A stretch of DNA of 64,000 bases from Hamiltosporidium tvaerminnensis (Eukaryota > Microsporidia > Dubosqiidae), in assembly GCA_022605425.2 (NCBI GenBank), contig JAKIMF020000001.1:2048501-2112500 (forward strand). The letters run 5' to 3'. The notes beneath the pieces were generated by a model. It saw nothing but the letters and a program-made list of their open reading frames with translations, made no database searches and was not told where the DNA came from. This document shows, in pieces, positions 30,821 through 40,707 of this stretch; position 1 is the stretch's first letter; the number at the start of each line of letters is the position of its first letter. The position numbers and the translations under genes were made by a program.

Positions 30821-33800
30821 TATTCTTAGTTGTATTTTTAATTTAACCGACATATGGGTAGAAAGAAAAATGTTAGCAGCGAAATATCGAATAATACCAA
30901 AATAAAGGCTGCAAACGACGCTGATGAGGTGATGAAGAGTGATAGTGAGATACAAGAATGTAAGCTACATCCACCGGCGATTCCCCTACCTTCCTCCTCC
31001 TACACAACAATAACACCTCCACCACCAAGCCAAACATGCAGTAAAATGCAAAATAGTGGGCTTGACACCTTACCTTCGCCTAATGCACCAGTTCCCTCTT
31101 CGGTTGAAGTCTCTGCGTGCGAGCCATCGTACGACATGACAAGCCCCTGTACTCTAGCTATTCCGGAAGGTAACAGGCTAATGGCATTGCGGACGATATT
31201 CGATTCCGTAACAGCCGACCCGAAGGAATGGCCTCGAATTGTTTTTTTTGCAGTACAGACAAGGTTTGAAAGAATGCCAAGAAATGGCTGGACAGAGCTT
31301 CACAGGTACTATAATGAGAAATTCGGCTGCACTGAAACTCTCGAAGTGTTAAAAAAATTGGCACAAAGTGAGATGGGAAAGGAAGTAAAATCAGAAGAGA
31401 ATGGAGAGCGACGTAGAATCGCCACTTGTCTCGCTGATACATGCACCTTGACCGACACCACGGAGTACCTAAACCTGAGAGATGAATTCTTGAGTAAAAT
31501 CAAAGAAATCTCGGAGAACGAAATTAGAAAAGTGGTGGTCCGAACTAGAAAACATCCAAATGAATTGGTTGATAGTAAAGTTCTGGATCTCATTAATCGA
31601 GTAGTCGGTGAATATGCAGGAGCTCATGTACCTGAGTCAATTACGGAAGCCGCGTATATCATGCAAGCTGCGCAGGTATGCTATGACGAGGCAACACGCA
31701 AAGAAAAGCCTAGATCCGCTTGGAAGGAAAACATAGAAAGTAAAATTTCTAAGTTAGTACTTTCCAAAGATCTTCTCGAGAAGGCTCGTAAGCAGGAAAA
31801 GCTCTCCACTTCGGAAACGAAGAGCCTTATGAAAATCATGCGAGAGTTTAATTTAAACTTGAGCAGCGTAACTGATCTTTCTGAGGCTTTAGTTAAGAAG
31901 AATGAGTCTTTGAATGTTTACGAGAAAAAAATTACGATGCATGAAAGTAGGAAGCAATTCCGAAAAGAGAATCGTATGTTTGAGCTTTTCCGAGGTCGAT
32001 TTTATCGTGGGTTATCTGAGCGTGTAGAATCCGAGCATGTGGTTAGCCGTGATGAAATTGTGAGTTTTTGGTCTACAATGTGGAACAAAAATGATGACAC
32101 AGTCACGTACGATGATTATTTGATTCCATTTGTATCAGATAATCATCCGACCACGTTTCCTTCACTTGATGAATTTGTAAATATCATTAATTGGCTTCCC
32201 AATTGGAAAGCTGCTGGAATTGATGGTATTTACAATTTTTTCATTAAGAAACTTACAACTCTTCACAAATATCTTTATGATATTGTGAAAGTTATATGTT
32301 TAGAAGGAACAACTCAAGCTGATTGGTTTTACTGCGGGCTTACGTATTTGATACCGAAAGGAATTCCACGAAGAGGCTCTGACTACAGGCCAATCACTTG
32401 TATGTCCAACCTCTATAAGTTAACGACAAAGTGTGTAACGAAAGTCGTTCAACTTGAAGTGGAAAGGCGAGGGTTGCTTGCAGAGAACCAACTAGGGGCG
32501 GTAAGAGGTGTGCAGGGAGCGAAAGAGCAGGCTCTACTGAATATTGCCTTAAATAAAGAGTATGGAAATAATCTTAAGGCAACATGGATTGATGTAAAAA
32601 AAGCTTATGATTCAATAGATCATGCTTATTTTACTCAATGCATTGAAAACCTTAATTTACCTGATTGGATCCTGAAATTTATTAAGGTAATTATATCAAA
32701 ATGGAAAATTGATATATCAGTAGGGCCTGAAAAAATCATGAGCAAGAAGATTGATAGAGGAATTCTACAAGGAGATAGTCTGTCACCTTTGTTATTTGTG
32801 TTGTGTATGGATCCATTAAGCCGAAAGCTTAATGAAAAATACACAAAAGTGACAGTACAAACAGATGCAGAATCCCATTCTACTAATCATCTCTTGTTTA
32901 TTGATGATCTTAAGCTCCTTGCAAAAGACAGCTCCACATTGAGTGCTATGACAGGCGAGGCAAAGGAATTTTTAGAGGTGATTGGCTTAGAGATTAACAA
33001 AGAGAAGTCAGCCACAAATGATACGTGTTGTGAAGATACTGCTACTCTTCTAGAAGGTGTTAGTGTTTACAAATATTTAGGAATAATAGAAGATAGCAGA
33101 GGAATCCCAACACGTAGCTCATTTGAAGAAGTACAGAGCAAACTTATATCAAGAGTTGAAAGACTTTGTCACACTAGATTAAATGCAAAAAAATTATTTT
33201 CTGCAATCTATCAACATGCGATATCGTTAATCAACTATCACATAGGAGTACTTCGACTTGAACCGGCTGACTTCTCTAAGTTAGATGATGCAGTGCGTGC
33301 GGTGTTGGTGAAGAATAAGATACATCTCCGCCCAGGATGTAAAGAGCGTTTGTATTTTCCTAGAACAGAACTTGGAAGAGACCTAAATAGTGTTGAGTTG
33401 CGATGCGAACATATGCTTCTGCAGTTCTTGGATTGTCTGGAAAAAAGTAAAGAAATATCAACTAGACGAGCAGCAATCCTCAAGGTGGAGAATAATAATA
33501 AAACCCATCTTGCACTAATAAAAAGCTTCGTAAAAGTAAAGTACAGGTTGGTAGAAGAAGTCACTAAGAAAAGTTTAGAAGAAGCTCAACTTGCAAAACT
33601 ATATAACGAAATAGAAAAACGAAAACTCCATTCAAAGTTATATAATGCAAGGAAAAATGAGCTTGTGAGTGTTAGTGACTCTTCAAGATGGCTAAAGAGA
33701 GGAAATATTAGGCCACGAAATGAAGCTGTGTTCTGCTATATCCAGGATAGAAATGTATTCTGGGGAGCAGATGGTGTGTGTCAACATTGCGGGAAGTCTG

Positions 33801-34679
33801 GTAAGACTGTAGATCATCTAGCAACTAGATGTGAAAAAATGCTAGGCCATGATTACACTAGACGGCATAATGAAGTGGTTAGATGCCTACACCTTCTCCT
33901 TCTAAATAGATATAAGTTTAAGTCTTCAAAACGAATAAGGAGCCACTCAGTTCAAGAAATTCTTGATAATGAGTATGCAGAGATAAGAGTGGACACCAGA
34001 ATTAAAACTGATGTTAAAATTCGGAATAACAGACCGGACATATTTATTTTAGATAAGAAGAAGAATAAGATAACACTCATTGAAGTAGGAATCACTTCCC
34101 AAGATTCACTTCAAATAGTTGAAACTGAAAAACTTAGGAAGTATGACCTGCTCTAGCCAATGAGTTGGGCCTTATTTATAAGTGTAGTGTTGAGATAATC
34201 CCTTATGTGATGACCTGGGACGGTATTGTGACAAAATACCATAAATCTCATCTTAAAAGACTAGAAATACCCATGAATGTAGAAGCATACATTCAGTCTA
34301 TAGTACTTAAAAAGACAGTCGAAACTATTTCCTTTGATCGACGAAGAGGACTTGAGTCAGGACTAAATGCCGAAGAGAGCTGGGAGAGTGCGTCAATGGG
34401 TGTTATTATGAGATCAGAGATGCATGAGGAACCAATACCCCCTTTAAAAGAAGCGAAAACAGAGGAAGATGGTGCCAAAAATTTTAAACCAAAATATAAA
34501 GCCCCCTTTATTTTACAAGGAGGAACCACTTTAGAGGAACCGACCAATAACATAAATGAAGAGTCGGATTTGGAAGAAGAGACAAAAGTGGTTAAAGAGG
34601 TAGAAGAAAACATGTAAAAATGGTAAAAAATATTTTAACCCAGAATTTTATTAAATAAAAAAAGTATTTTTAATTTTAT
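30821..34679 (+). mobile_element. Near full-length R4/Dong-like non-LTR retrotransposon
   Basis: A 3.86-kb element bounded by a 17-bp direct repeat. It has a short 5' leader (33 bases before the ATG), a single long reading frame with RT and a C-terminal restriction-like endonuclease, and an A/T-rich 3' end (TTAACCCAGAATTTTATTAAAT) shared by all copies that keep the end. It is much richer in G and C than its surroundings. A 2-bp insertion breaks the frame near the end. It ends about 90 bases before the TIM50 start codon. Confidence 0.9.
30854..34617 (+). pseudogene. R4/Dong-like retrotransposon polyprotein (reverse transcriptase plus restriction-like endonuclease), one frameshift
   Basis: The first frame runs 30854-34156 (1100 codons). 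In order: a Pro/Ser-rich N-terminus without an obvious zinc finger, an alpha-helical charged region, the RT fingers (YLIPKG, YRPITCMSNLYKL), palm motif A WIDVKKAYDSI, motif B RGILQGDSLSPLLF, the catalytic FIDD (about residues 681-684), the thumb, a CCHC knuckle CX2CX8HX4C (about 977-994), and a PD-(D/E)XK-type endonuclease (RPDIFILD ... LIEV, about 1061-1080). At about 34150 the copy reads CTGCTCTAGCC where two other copies read CTGCTAGCC. The extra CT gives an early stop. The downstream frame 34165-34617 (150 codons, acidic end) is the original C-terminus. The RT and endonuclease order places it in the R2/R4/NeSL group; lack of N-terminal fingers suggests Dong/R4. Confidence 0.88.
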
Positions 34680-34696
34680 ATTTTATATTTAAATTG
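34680..34696 (+). repeat. Target-site duplication, 3' side of the R4/Dong-like element
   Basis: Exact copy of 30804-30820. Confidence 0.7.
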
Positions 34697-34778
34697 GGTT
34701 CTATTCATTCTAAAAATAAAATATTTTTATCTTTTTTTTGTTTTGTAAATGAAATGTCGTTATATTTTTTAATATTTG

Positions 34779-34781
34779 CCC
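34779..34781 (+). promoter_or_regulatory. CCC start-proximal motif of the TIM50-like gene
   Basis: GCCCTC ends 6 bases before the ATG at 34789. It remains intact although a retroelement has inserted about 80 bases further upstream. Confidence 0.5.
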
Positions 34782-34788
34782 TCTAAAA

Positions 34789-35709
34789 ATGTTTGTAAAA
34801 AATGTATTTTTAAAATTGAAAAACGACTATAAAAAACAGAAATTTCCATATTTTAGTACTTTTCTATTGGCGAGTGGTGTAGGTGTGTATTTTTTAGGAA
34901 AACCTAAAGAAGGTGAAAGTAAAAGAATAATAGATTATGTGAAAAGATCTATAAATAAAAGTAAAAGGTTTTTATGGATAGAAAGGGAAATACCAACATT
35001 ACCGAATCAAATAGAAAAAAAACCTGTAATTTTATTTGATATTGACAATTTTTTGTCAAAAACAATATTTTCGTTTTACAGTTTTGATTATATTTTGAAG
35101 AAACGGCAATTTAATGACGTTTTTCTTTTTCACCTTGCACATATGTATGAATTAGTTGCTATTTCGCAAAGTAACAAATATATAGGAGATGCATTTATAC
35201 GACAGATAGATCCATATGGATGTTTTGCTTATAAAATATTTTTAGAAGATAAAACAAAATTTTGTTTAAAGAATCTTAATCGGCCTTTGGAAAATACAGT
35301 TTTTATTTCCACTAAAAATAACGAATTTAATAAAGAATTTGAAAAAAATATTTTATATTTAAATCCATGGAATGGAAAAGAAGATAAGAAATTGTTAAGT
35401 CTTTTAGATTTTTTTACAAATTTATTTTTTGTTTCAAGTAAAGATTGGAGAAATACTTTATTTTCATATCAAAATAAAGATTTCTTCAACGAATATTCTA
35501 AAATACAAAGAAAATTATTTGATCAAAAACATTTTTTTAGACTACAAACTGATGATTTATTTCAAAATAAAATTAAACAAATAAACGATGAAAGAATTGG
35601 AGATTTTTATAAGGCAAAAATTTTTATGGATCAGAAAATTCAAATGGAAAATCAAAAAAGTGGTTTTTTATCAAAATTTAATTGGTTGGTTAAAAAAATT
35701 GTGTTTTAA
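34789..35709 (+). CDS. TIM50: TIM50-like inner-membrane import receptor (FCP1/NLI phosphatase fold), probably mitosomal
   Basis: 306 residues. A basic N-terminus precedes one membrane segment (about 23-37, FSTFLLASGVGVYFLG), the layout of TIM50: N-in, one pass, C-terminal domain facing the intermembrane space. The domain matches TIM50: KPVILFDIDNFLS (79-91), YELVAISQSNKYIGDAFIRQIDPYGCFAYKIF (about 119-150), LNRPLENTVFIS, and LNPWNGKEDKKLLSLLDFF. The DxD of the phosphatase fold is present (DID). In Microsporidia the relict mitosome imports proteins through a reduced TOM/TIM set; that this is its receptor is inferred from the family. Preceded by a CCC motif; AC40 follows in the same direction. 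Confidence 0.85.
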   Translation: MFVKNVFLKLKNDYKKQKFPYFSTFLLASGVGVYFLGKPKEGESKRIIDYVKRSINKSKRFLWIEREIPTLPNQIEKKPVILFDIDNFLSKTIFSFYSFDYILKKRQFNDVFLFHLAHMYELVAISQSNKYIGDAFIRQIDPYGCFAYKIFLEDKTKFCLKNLNRPLENTVFISTKNNEFNKEFEKNILYLNPWNGKEDKKLLSLLDFFTNLFFVSSKDWRNTLFSYQNKDFFNEYSKIQRKLFDQKHFFRLQTDDLFQNKIKQINDERIGDFYKAKIFMDQKIQMENQKSGFLSKFNWLVKKIVF

Positions 35710-35984
35710 ATCTATTAAAGAGTAAAATGCTGTTTATCTTAATGAATAATTATTCGTTATAAATATTCTTTGATTCTAAATTTTTTATTTTTTTCTATAA
35801 ATATTTTTTGAATTTTATATATTATGTTCTGTAAATATTTTTTTTTTATTTCGCACCTCTGTTTTTCTTTAATAGTTTTTTTATTCCATATATTTGTTTT
35901 CCTATGAATATTTTATTCTGATTTTAAATATTTTTTTTAAATTTTTCTAAATATTTTTATTTCTGTTTTAAGTAAAAAACCGTT

Positions 35985-36896
35985 ATGTACACTAATGAGG
36001 GATTGATAGAAGAATTTGAAAATGAGAAAAAAACATTGAATGACGTATTAAATGAATTAGAAATAGAAATTATAGAAAAGAAAGATAATATAATGATATT
36101 TGATATAAAAAATGTAGACTGTTCGATAGTTAATGGAATAAGACGTATAATTATGAGTGAAATACCAACTATAGCAGCTGAAAAGATTTTTATGAATCAA
36201 AATACTGGTGTTTTACCAGATGAGACATTGGCACAACGAATAGGATTGATTCCTCTTCATTTTGATCCTGATTTACTCGATTTCGTTGCCAACGATGTGG
36301 AGGAAAAAAATACACTAATTTTTACATTAAAAATAAAAAATAATCAAAAAGAAATCAAAACGGTTTATTCAGATGATTTGGTTTGGATTCCTAAAGGAGA
36401 ACAGAAATCAACTTTTAAAAATAATGAACCTGTTTTTCTAAAAAGAGTACCAATAACCAAATTATCCTGTGGGCAAGAACTGGATTTAGAAATATATTGT
36501 CAGAAAAACATTGGCAAAGTACATGCTAAATGGAGTCCTGTTTCGTTAGCATCTTATCGTCTCATGCCAAAAATACTTTTGTTGGACGATTTTTATGACC
36601 AAGAAGCTTTGAAATTACAGAATTGTTTTTCTAAAGGAGTAATAGGTATAGAAGAAGTAGATGGGAGATTAAAAGCTTTTGTTCAAAATCCAAGGTTAGA
36701 ATCAATGAGTAGAGAAGTATTAAGACATAAAGAATTCGACAATAGAATTTATTTGGGAAGAGTATTTCAACATTATATCTTTACAATAGAAAGTATTTAT
36801 ATTGATCCACTTAGTCTCTTAAAAAAAGCTTTGCTTATTTTTTATCAGAAATGTCAACATTTGAAAGGTGAAATCGATAAATGTTTGATAAATTAA
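35985..36896 (+). CDS. RPC40: DNA-directed RNA polymerases I and III subunit AC40 (RPAC1)
   Basis: 303 residues. The N-terminal half has the alpha-subunit dimerisation signature NGIRRIIMSEIPTIAAEKIF (50-69) followed by DETLAQRIGLIPLHFDP, and the C-terminal half has HAKWSPVSLASYRLMP, FSKGVIGIEE, and SREVLRHKEF...LGRV.HYIFTIES. These fit AC40 rather than RPB3, which carries a zinc-binding Cys cluster not seen here. AC40 pairs with AC19 to nucleate assembly of polymerases I and III in the nucleus. Slightly shorter than yeast (335). The ATG at 35985 gives a short acidic leader. The sequence before it, CCGTT, lacks the CCC motif. Confidence 0.95.
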   Translation: MYTNEGLIEEFENEKKTLNDVLNELEIEIIEKKDNIMIFDIKNVDCSIVNGIRRIIMSEIPTIAAEKIFMNQNTGVLPDETLAQRIGLIPLHFDPDLLDFVANDVEEKNTLIFTLKIKNNQKEIKTVYSDDLVWIPKGEQKSTFKNNEPVFLKRVPITKLSCGQELDLEIYCQKNIGKVHAKWSPVSLASYRLMPKILLLDDFYDQEALKLQNCFSKGVIGIEEVDGRLKAFVQNPRLESMSREVLRHKEFDNRIYLGRVFQHYIFTIESIYIDPLSLLKKALLIFYQKCQHLKGEIDKCLIN

Positions 36897-37794
36897 ATTA
36901 TTTTTTAATTGAATTTTATTTAAAATTTTGCTATTTTAGTTTAAATTAATTTTAATATTTTATTCAAGATTAATTTCTTATCAAATATTTTTTAATTAAA
37001 TTGTTTATGCATCCGATAATATAGCAAATTAAATTAAATTATCTTAAAAATAATGAAATTAAGATATCTAATTTTACAATAAAAAACGCTTAATATAAAC
37101 ACACCTAGCTGAACTAAACAGTATTTTGTCTCTATAAAATATGTGATTATATCAACTTTTTAAATTAATTTATGTTTTAAATATAAATTTTTATGGAATG
37201 ATAATTTTATTTATTCACCGGTATATATTTATTCATATCCTTAAACTCAAAAATTTCAAGTTTTTTTTCTGTTTTATATTTTAATTAAAATTTTAATCCT
37301 TCAATGATATTTCATTTTTTTTTATTCAATAAAATTCTAGGTTAACAAAATTTCTCAGTATTAAATAGCTTTTTACATTATAACCACTTTCTATGGCATA
37401 AGTGTTATTTTATCTTAAATTTAATGTCTATTAGTAATAAAAATCAAATATATTTTGTTAAATGTACTCTAATTAGATTGAGCTTCTATCGGATTAATTT
37501 TTAATTTTCTAAAATACATCTTGCAATAAGAAATGGCAATACCATTCTAAATAATTCCATCCCATAAGAACTTATTTTAACAAAATTTACAACTCAGACG
37601 AAATCTTTCCTTTTAAACCGAATAAATATTATTTTTAAATTCAAATACATCCTTTTTCATTAATATTTACAATTGAATTTCCATATTTAGAAGTTATATT
37701 AATTATATTTCAGTTAAAATTTTCAAAAATATTTATAAAATGATTAAAAACTGTAAAATGTTTTTTATTTGAATAGAAGTAATAGAAATGAACT
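36897..37794. other. AT-rich spacer between convergent genes, nothing recognised
   Basis: No open frame, RNA gene or repeat was noticed between the 3' ends of AC40 and the EME1-like gene. Confidence 0.6.
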
Positions 37795-38832
37795 TTATTT
37801 TAAGAGAAAGTCCCCATTATCTTCTAAAAATGTGTTATAAATTATTTGATATTGTTTTTGGCCAAGTTTTCTATGTCCTGTCTTATTTTCATTTGGTATC
37901 ATAAAATTTATTAAAGATTGTGAATTTTCTGAGTTTAAGAATATTACGAATTCTTTTAAACTTGAAAATTTGTCACTTAAAGCAATACCTACAGTTATAC
38001 TTATCCCCGGTATTTTGGTTAAAATATATTTAAAAAATTCTTTTTTTTGATCGGCTTTGTGTTTTTTAACTTTTGGAATAAAAACTTTGGGTGTTTCAAG
38101 AAATTTAATCATAACTTTGAATTCTCTAAGAATATCTTCGTTGGATTCTATAAAAATAAAATTTACATGGAATTTAAGCTGAAACATAAAAGTTTTTTTT
38201 CTTAGATCTTTAACTTTGTCAAAGAAATCGTGTGTTTTGTGTTCTTCTAATGCTTTTTTATATTCCAATCGCTGATTTGTTTTTAATTTCTTAACATATT
38301 TTTCTCGTCCTAAAATAAATATAATTTTGGTGGAAAAATGTTCGTCTTTCAGATCAAAAAGCCTTTCATATTCACACACTAAAGTTGAAAATAAAATAGA
38401 ATTGTCTAAAACATTTCTCAAAACAAGAATATTGTTTTCGCTATAAAAATATCTAAAATTTTTATTTACAACCGAATCAACAATTTTTTTCAATAAATTT
38501 GGTATTTCAAATTTGTATTTGTAAAATAATGGATCTATACAACAACCTTCTGTTTTATGAAATAATATATTAGAATCTTCATTTTGTTTAATCTCGAAAT
38601 TAAAATTTTTTTCTGATTCAGAATTTTTTACTGTTTTCTTTATTTCGTTGATTTCTATTTCATCAAAAATTTTGTTCTCATCTAATAGATTGATATCGAA
38701 TTTTGAAATGTATTTTCTGTTTTCTTTTATATCTTCTTCGTTTACTTTAAATGGTGTTTCTATTAGAATTAAGGATGAATCGCTATGTGTGGTTTTTGCA
38801 ATATTTATGGTCTTTTCGTTTTTTTTATCCAT
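37795..38832 (-). CDS. EME1: EME1/MMS4-like subunit of the MUS81 structure-specific endonuclease
   Basis: 345 residues. The N-terminal about 110 are polar. The middle resembles a degenerate ERCC4 nuclease fold without the ERKxxD catalytic motif (VNFIFIESNEDILREFKVMIKFLETP). The C-terminus has a helix-hairpin-helix LTKIPGISITVGIALSDKFSSLKEF and the end HRKLGQKQYQIIYNTF, which parallels RRIGPELSRRIY in EME1. The missing catalytic motif is as expected for the non-catalytic partner of MUS81, which resolves branched DNA in the nucleus during repair and meiosis. Only the C-terminal quarter is clearly matched, so another ERCC4-like protein is possible. No CCC motif precedes the start. It is convergent with AC40. 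Confidence 0.7.
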   Translation of the reverse strand: MDKKNEKTINIAKTTHSDSSLILIETPFKVNEEDIKENRKYISKFDINLLDENKIFDEIEINEIKKTVKNSESEKNFNFEIKQNEDSNILFHKTEGCCIDPLFYKYKFEIPNLLKKIVDSVVNKNFRYFYSENNILVLRNVLDNSILFSTLVCEYERLFDLKDEHFSTKIIFILGREKYVKKLKTNQRLEYKKALEEHKTHDFFDKVKDLRKKTFMFQLKFHVNFIFIESNEDILREFKVMIKFLETPKVFIPKVKKHKADQKKEFFKYILTKIPGISITVGIALSDKFSSLKEFVIFLNSENSQSLINFMIPNENKTGHRKLGQKQYQIIYNTFLEDNGDFLLK

Positions 38833-39039
38833 AAAAACAGGTTGCTTTAGAAATATTTTTTATTATTTTGTGATAACAAAGAATTAAAAAACAGATTACT
38901 TTTAAGTGAAGTATAAATAGCTATTAAAATAAAGACATATCCAGGCATTGTAAATTTAATTTTATAATATGCTCATGAGTTATTAACGATATCTTAAATA
39001 TATTTTTTAATTATTAAATTAGGTTTTTTTGGGAATAAA

Positions 39040-39140
39040 AGAAACATTGAATGTAAGAGTAGCAATCCTGAAGATAAAAAATGATAATAAAACTAGATTT
39101 ACATTAATTGAGTTTGGGAAACAATATAATATAGTCAGAA
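39040..39140 (+). mobile_element. R4/Dong-like retroelement, short old fragment
   Basis: AGTAGCAATCCTGAAGATAA...AATGATAATAAAACTAG aligns with 33470-33540 of the long copy (AGCAGCAATCCTCAAGGTGG...). Only about 100 bases remain. Confidence 0.6.
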
Positions 39141-39144
39141 TTGG

Positions 39145-40035
39145 ACTTGAAATATATTATTTAAGATGAATGGTGTCATTTTCTAATAGAATTCAATATA
39201 TAGATAAAAAAAATTAGTAAACAAATTTATATATAAAAAGCAACTTAGTAGAGATAGTTTTTAGAATAACTACATTGAGAGAATTTATACAAAAAATCGA
39301 ATTTTATTTGCCACATTTAAATGTATTTTAGGAAACAAAAGAAGAATTATTCTTTAAGTATTTTACATAAAGATGAATATTTAGGTTAGATTTTGCGAAA
39401 AATATATAATTTAAAAATTTATTACACATCAAGATAGTAATTATTTCGCTGTTTACGATTACATTTTTTGGTTAAAAATGTTAAATCAAGTATTAAAAAC
39501 GAAATGGTATTGCTCATGGTAGGAGATTGCTATAAATACTAAAATGAATACGAATCAATATTCAAATGATATCAGTAAAAATCTATAATAATAAATCTGA
39601 TTTATTTAGATAATTTTTCGCATAAGATTTAATATGAAGGATGACTCATTTTGAAGTAAAAATTGCTTCAAGATTCTTTCCGGGCTTTTGGAGGCAAAAC
39701 AAAATAAAAAAACGGTTTTGTTACCAAAAAATTTAAAATATAATACAAATTTGAACCAATTACATTCTAATGACGAATATATACTATATTGATATAAATA
39801 TTTCATAGTATAATGCAAAAACCTATGTATCAGTTTGAATGTATATAAATATAATGTCGTATTAGAACACAGCTCATAGTATTCCTTTTCACCGTTGAAT
39901 GCTATTAACGCTGGAAAAGATCTTTAAATAACTGGAAAATGAATTCTAAGAAATGAACTGTATAATTCAAAATGAAATAAATAATAAAAAAGTACACATA
40001 TGAAGAGAATGTGTTGATTCTATAAATAATCATCA
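39145..40035. other. AT-rich intergenic stretch, nothing recognised
   Basis: Short minus-strand open frames here (39606-39818, 39905-40111) have no motif, and the second overlaps the SINE-like insertion. I do not support them as genes. Confidence 0.5.
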
Positions 40036-40037
40036 AT

Positions 40038-40052
40038 ACAAGCCTGATTCTT
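40038..40052 (+). repeat. Target-site duplication, 5' side of SINE-like copy C
   Basis: ACAAGCCTGATTCTT recurs at 40291-40306 with one extra T. Confidence 0.85.
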
Positions 40053-40290
40053 CCCCACCATGCCGGGAGCAGAATTAGCTTGGAGTATTCTCTGCTTGTC
40101 GTAAGATTCAACTAAAAAGGACAGGCCCTTTTAAGTTGGGTGGTGCGTAGGGCTAAAAACCCACCTTTAAAACCAACTTGTTACGAAACCCGAAAAAGTA
40201 AACAAACCCACTAGAAGAAGACTGCTAAGCGGTATTACTGAGGGCAGACAAGGCTCGTGCAATGCTGTAGTGCCAAGGATAATAGTAATA
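40053..40290 (+). repeat. SINE-like / internally deleted LINE repeat, copy C (238 bp, with target-site duplication)
   Basis: Starts CCCCACCATGCCGGGAGCAG, contains the CTTGTCGTAAGA segment and GTTACGAAACCCG, and ends ACAAGGCTCGTGCAATGCTG...AAGGATAATAGTAATA. The last about 35 bases match the 3' end of the LINE relic at 20655 (minus strand). The flanking 15-16-bp duplication proves a discrete insertion. It is the best-preserved of three copies. No coding capacity. Confidence 0.9.
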
Positions 40291-40306
40291 ACAAGCCTGA
40301 TTTCTT
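40291..40306 (+). repeat. Target-site duplication, 3' side of SINE-like copy C
   Basis: ACAAGCCTGATTTCTT pairs with 40038-40052. Confidence 0.85.
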
Positions 40307-40707
40307 TATTATGAAAATAATCAAAGCGTTAATCTAAACTTAAATTAAAAATTTTAACTTTATAACTTTTCAAAAAAGATAAAGATTTGAATAAATTGCC
40401 TGTTAAAACAGTAAAACTCTCCCAAAACTAAATTTTATATCAACTTGATATTCTAAAGACTTATTTATAAAAATTTTTACGTTTATATGTAATTTAAAGA
40501 CCAAGAAAAAAATTATAAAAGATTATAAAAAAGAATTATATACGACTTCTGAATGAATGATTATACTCAATCGTTTGTTACTTCTCAATAAATATCTACG
40601 ATCTTTTGAAATTTGAAGTGTTGATTTTTTTGCGCCTTTTTAATAAAAAAATACTTTTAACCTCAAATTTTTTATTAAAAATAAAAATATTTCCTAAAAA
40701 ACAAATT

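Noticed and set aside
31158-31593. Overlapping minus-strand frames inside the retroelement.
   Set aside because: Shadows of the long sense frame with RT motifs.
34293-34613. An antisense frame (MFSSTSLTT...) that is open in three R4/Dong-like copies (34293-34613, 47879-48199, 60141-60464).
   Set aside because: It is the exact antisense of the conserved acidic C-terminus of the retroelement protein; its conservation follows from the sense strand. No motif or start signal of its own.
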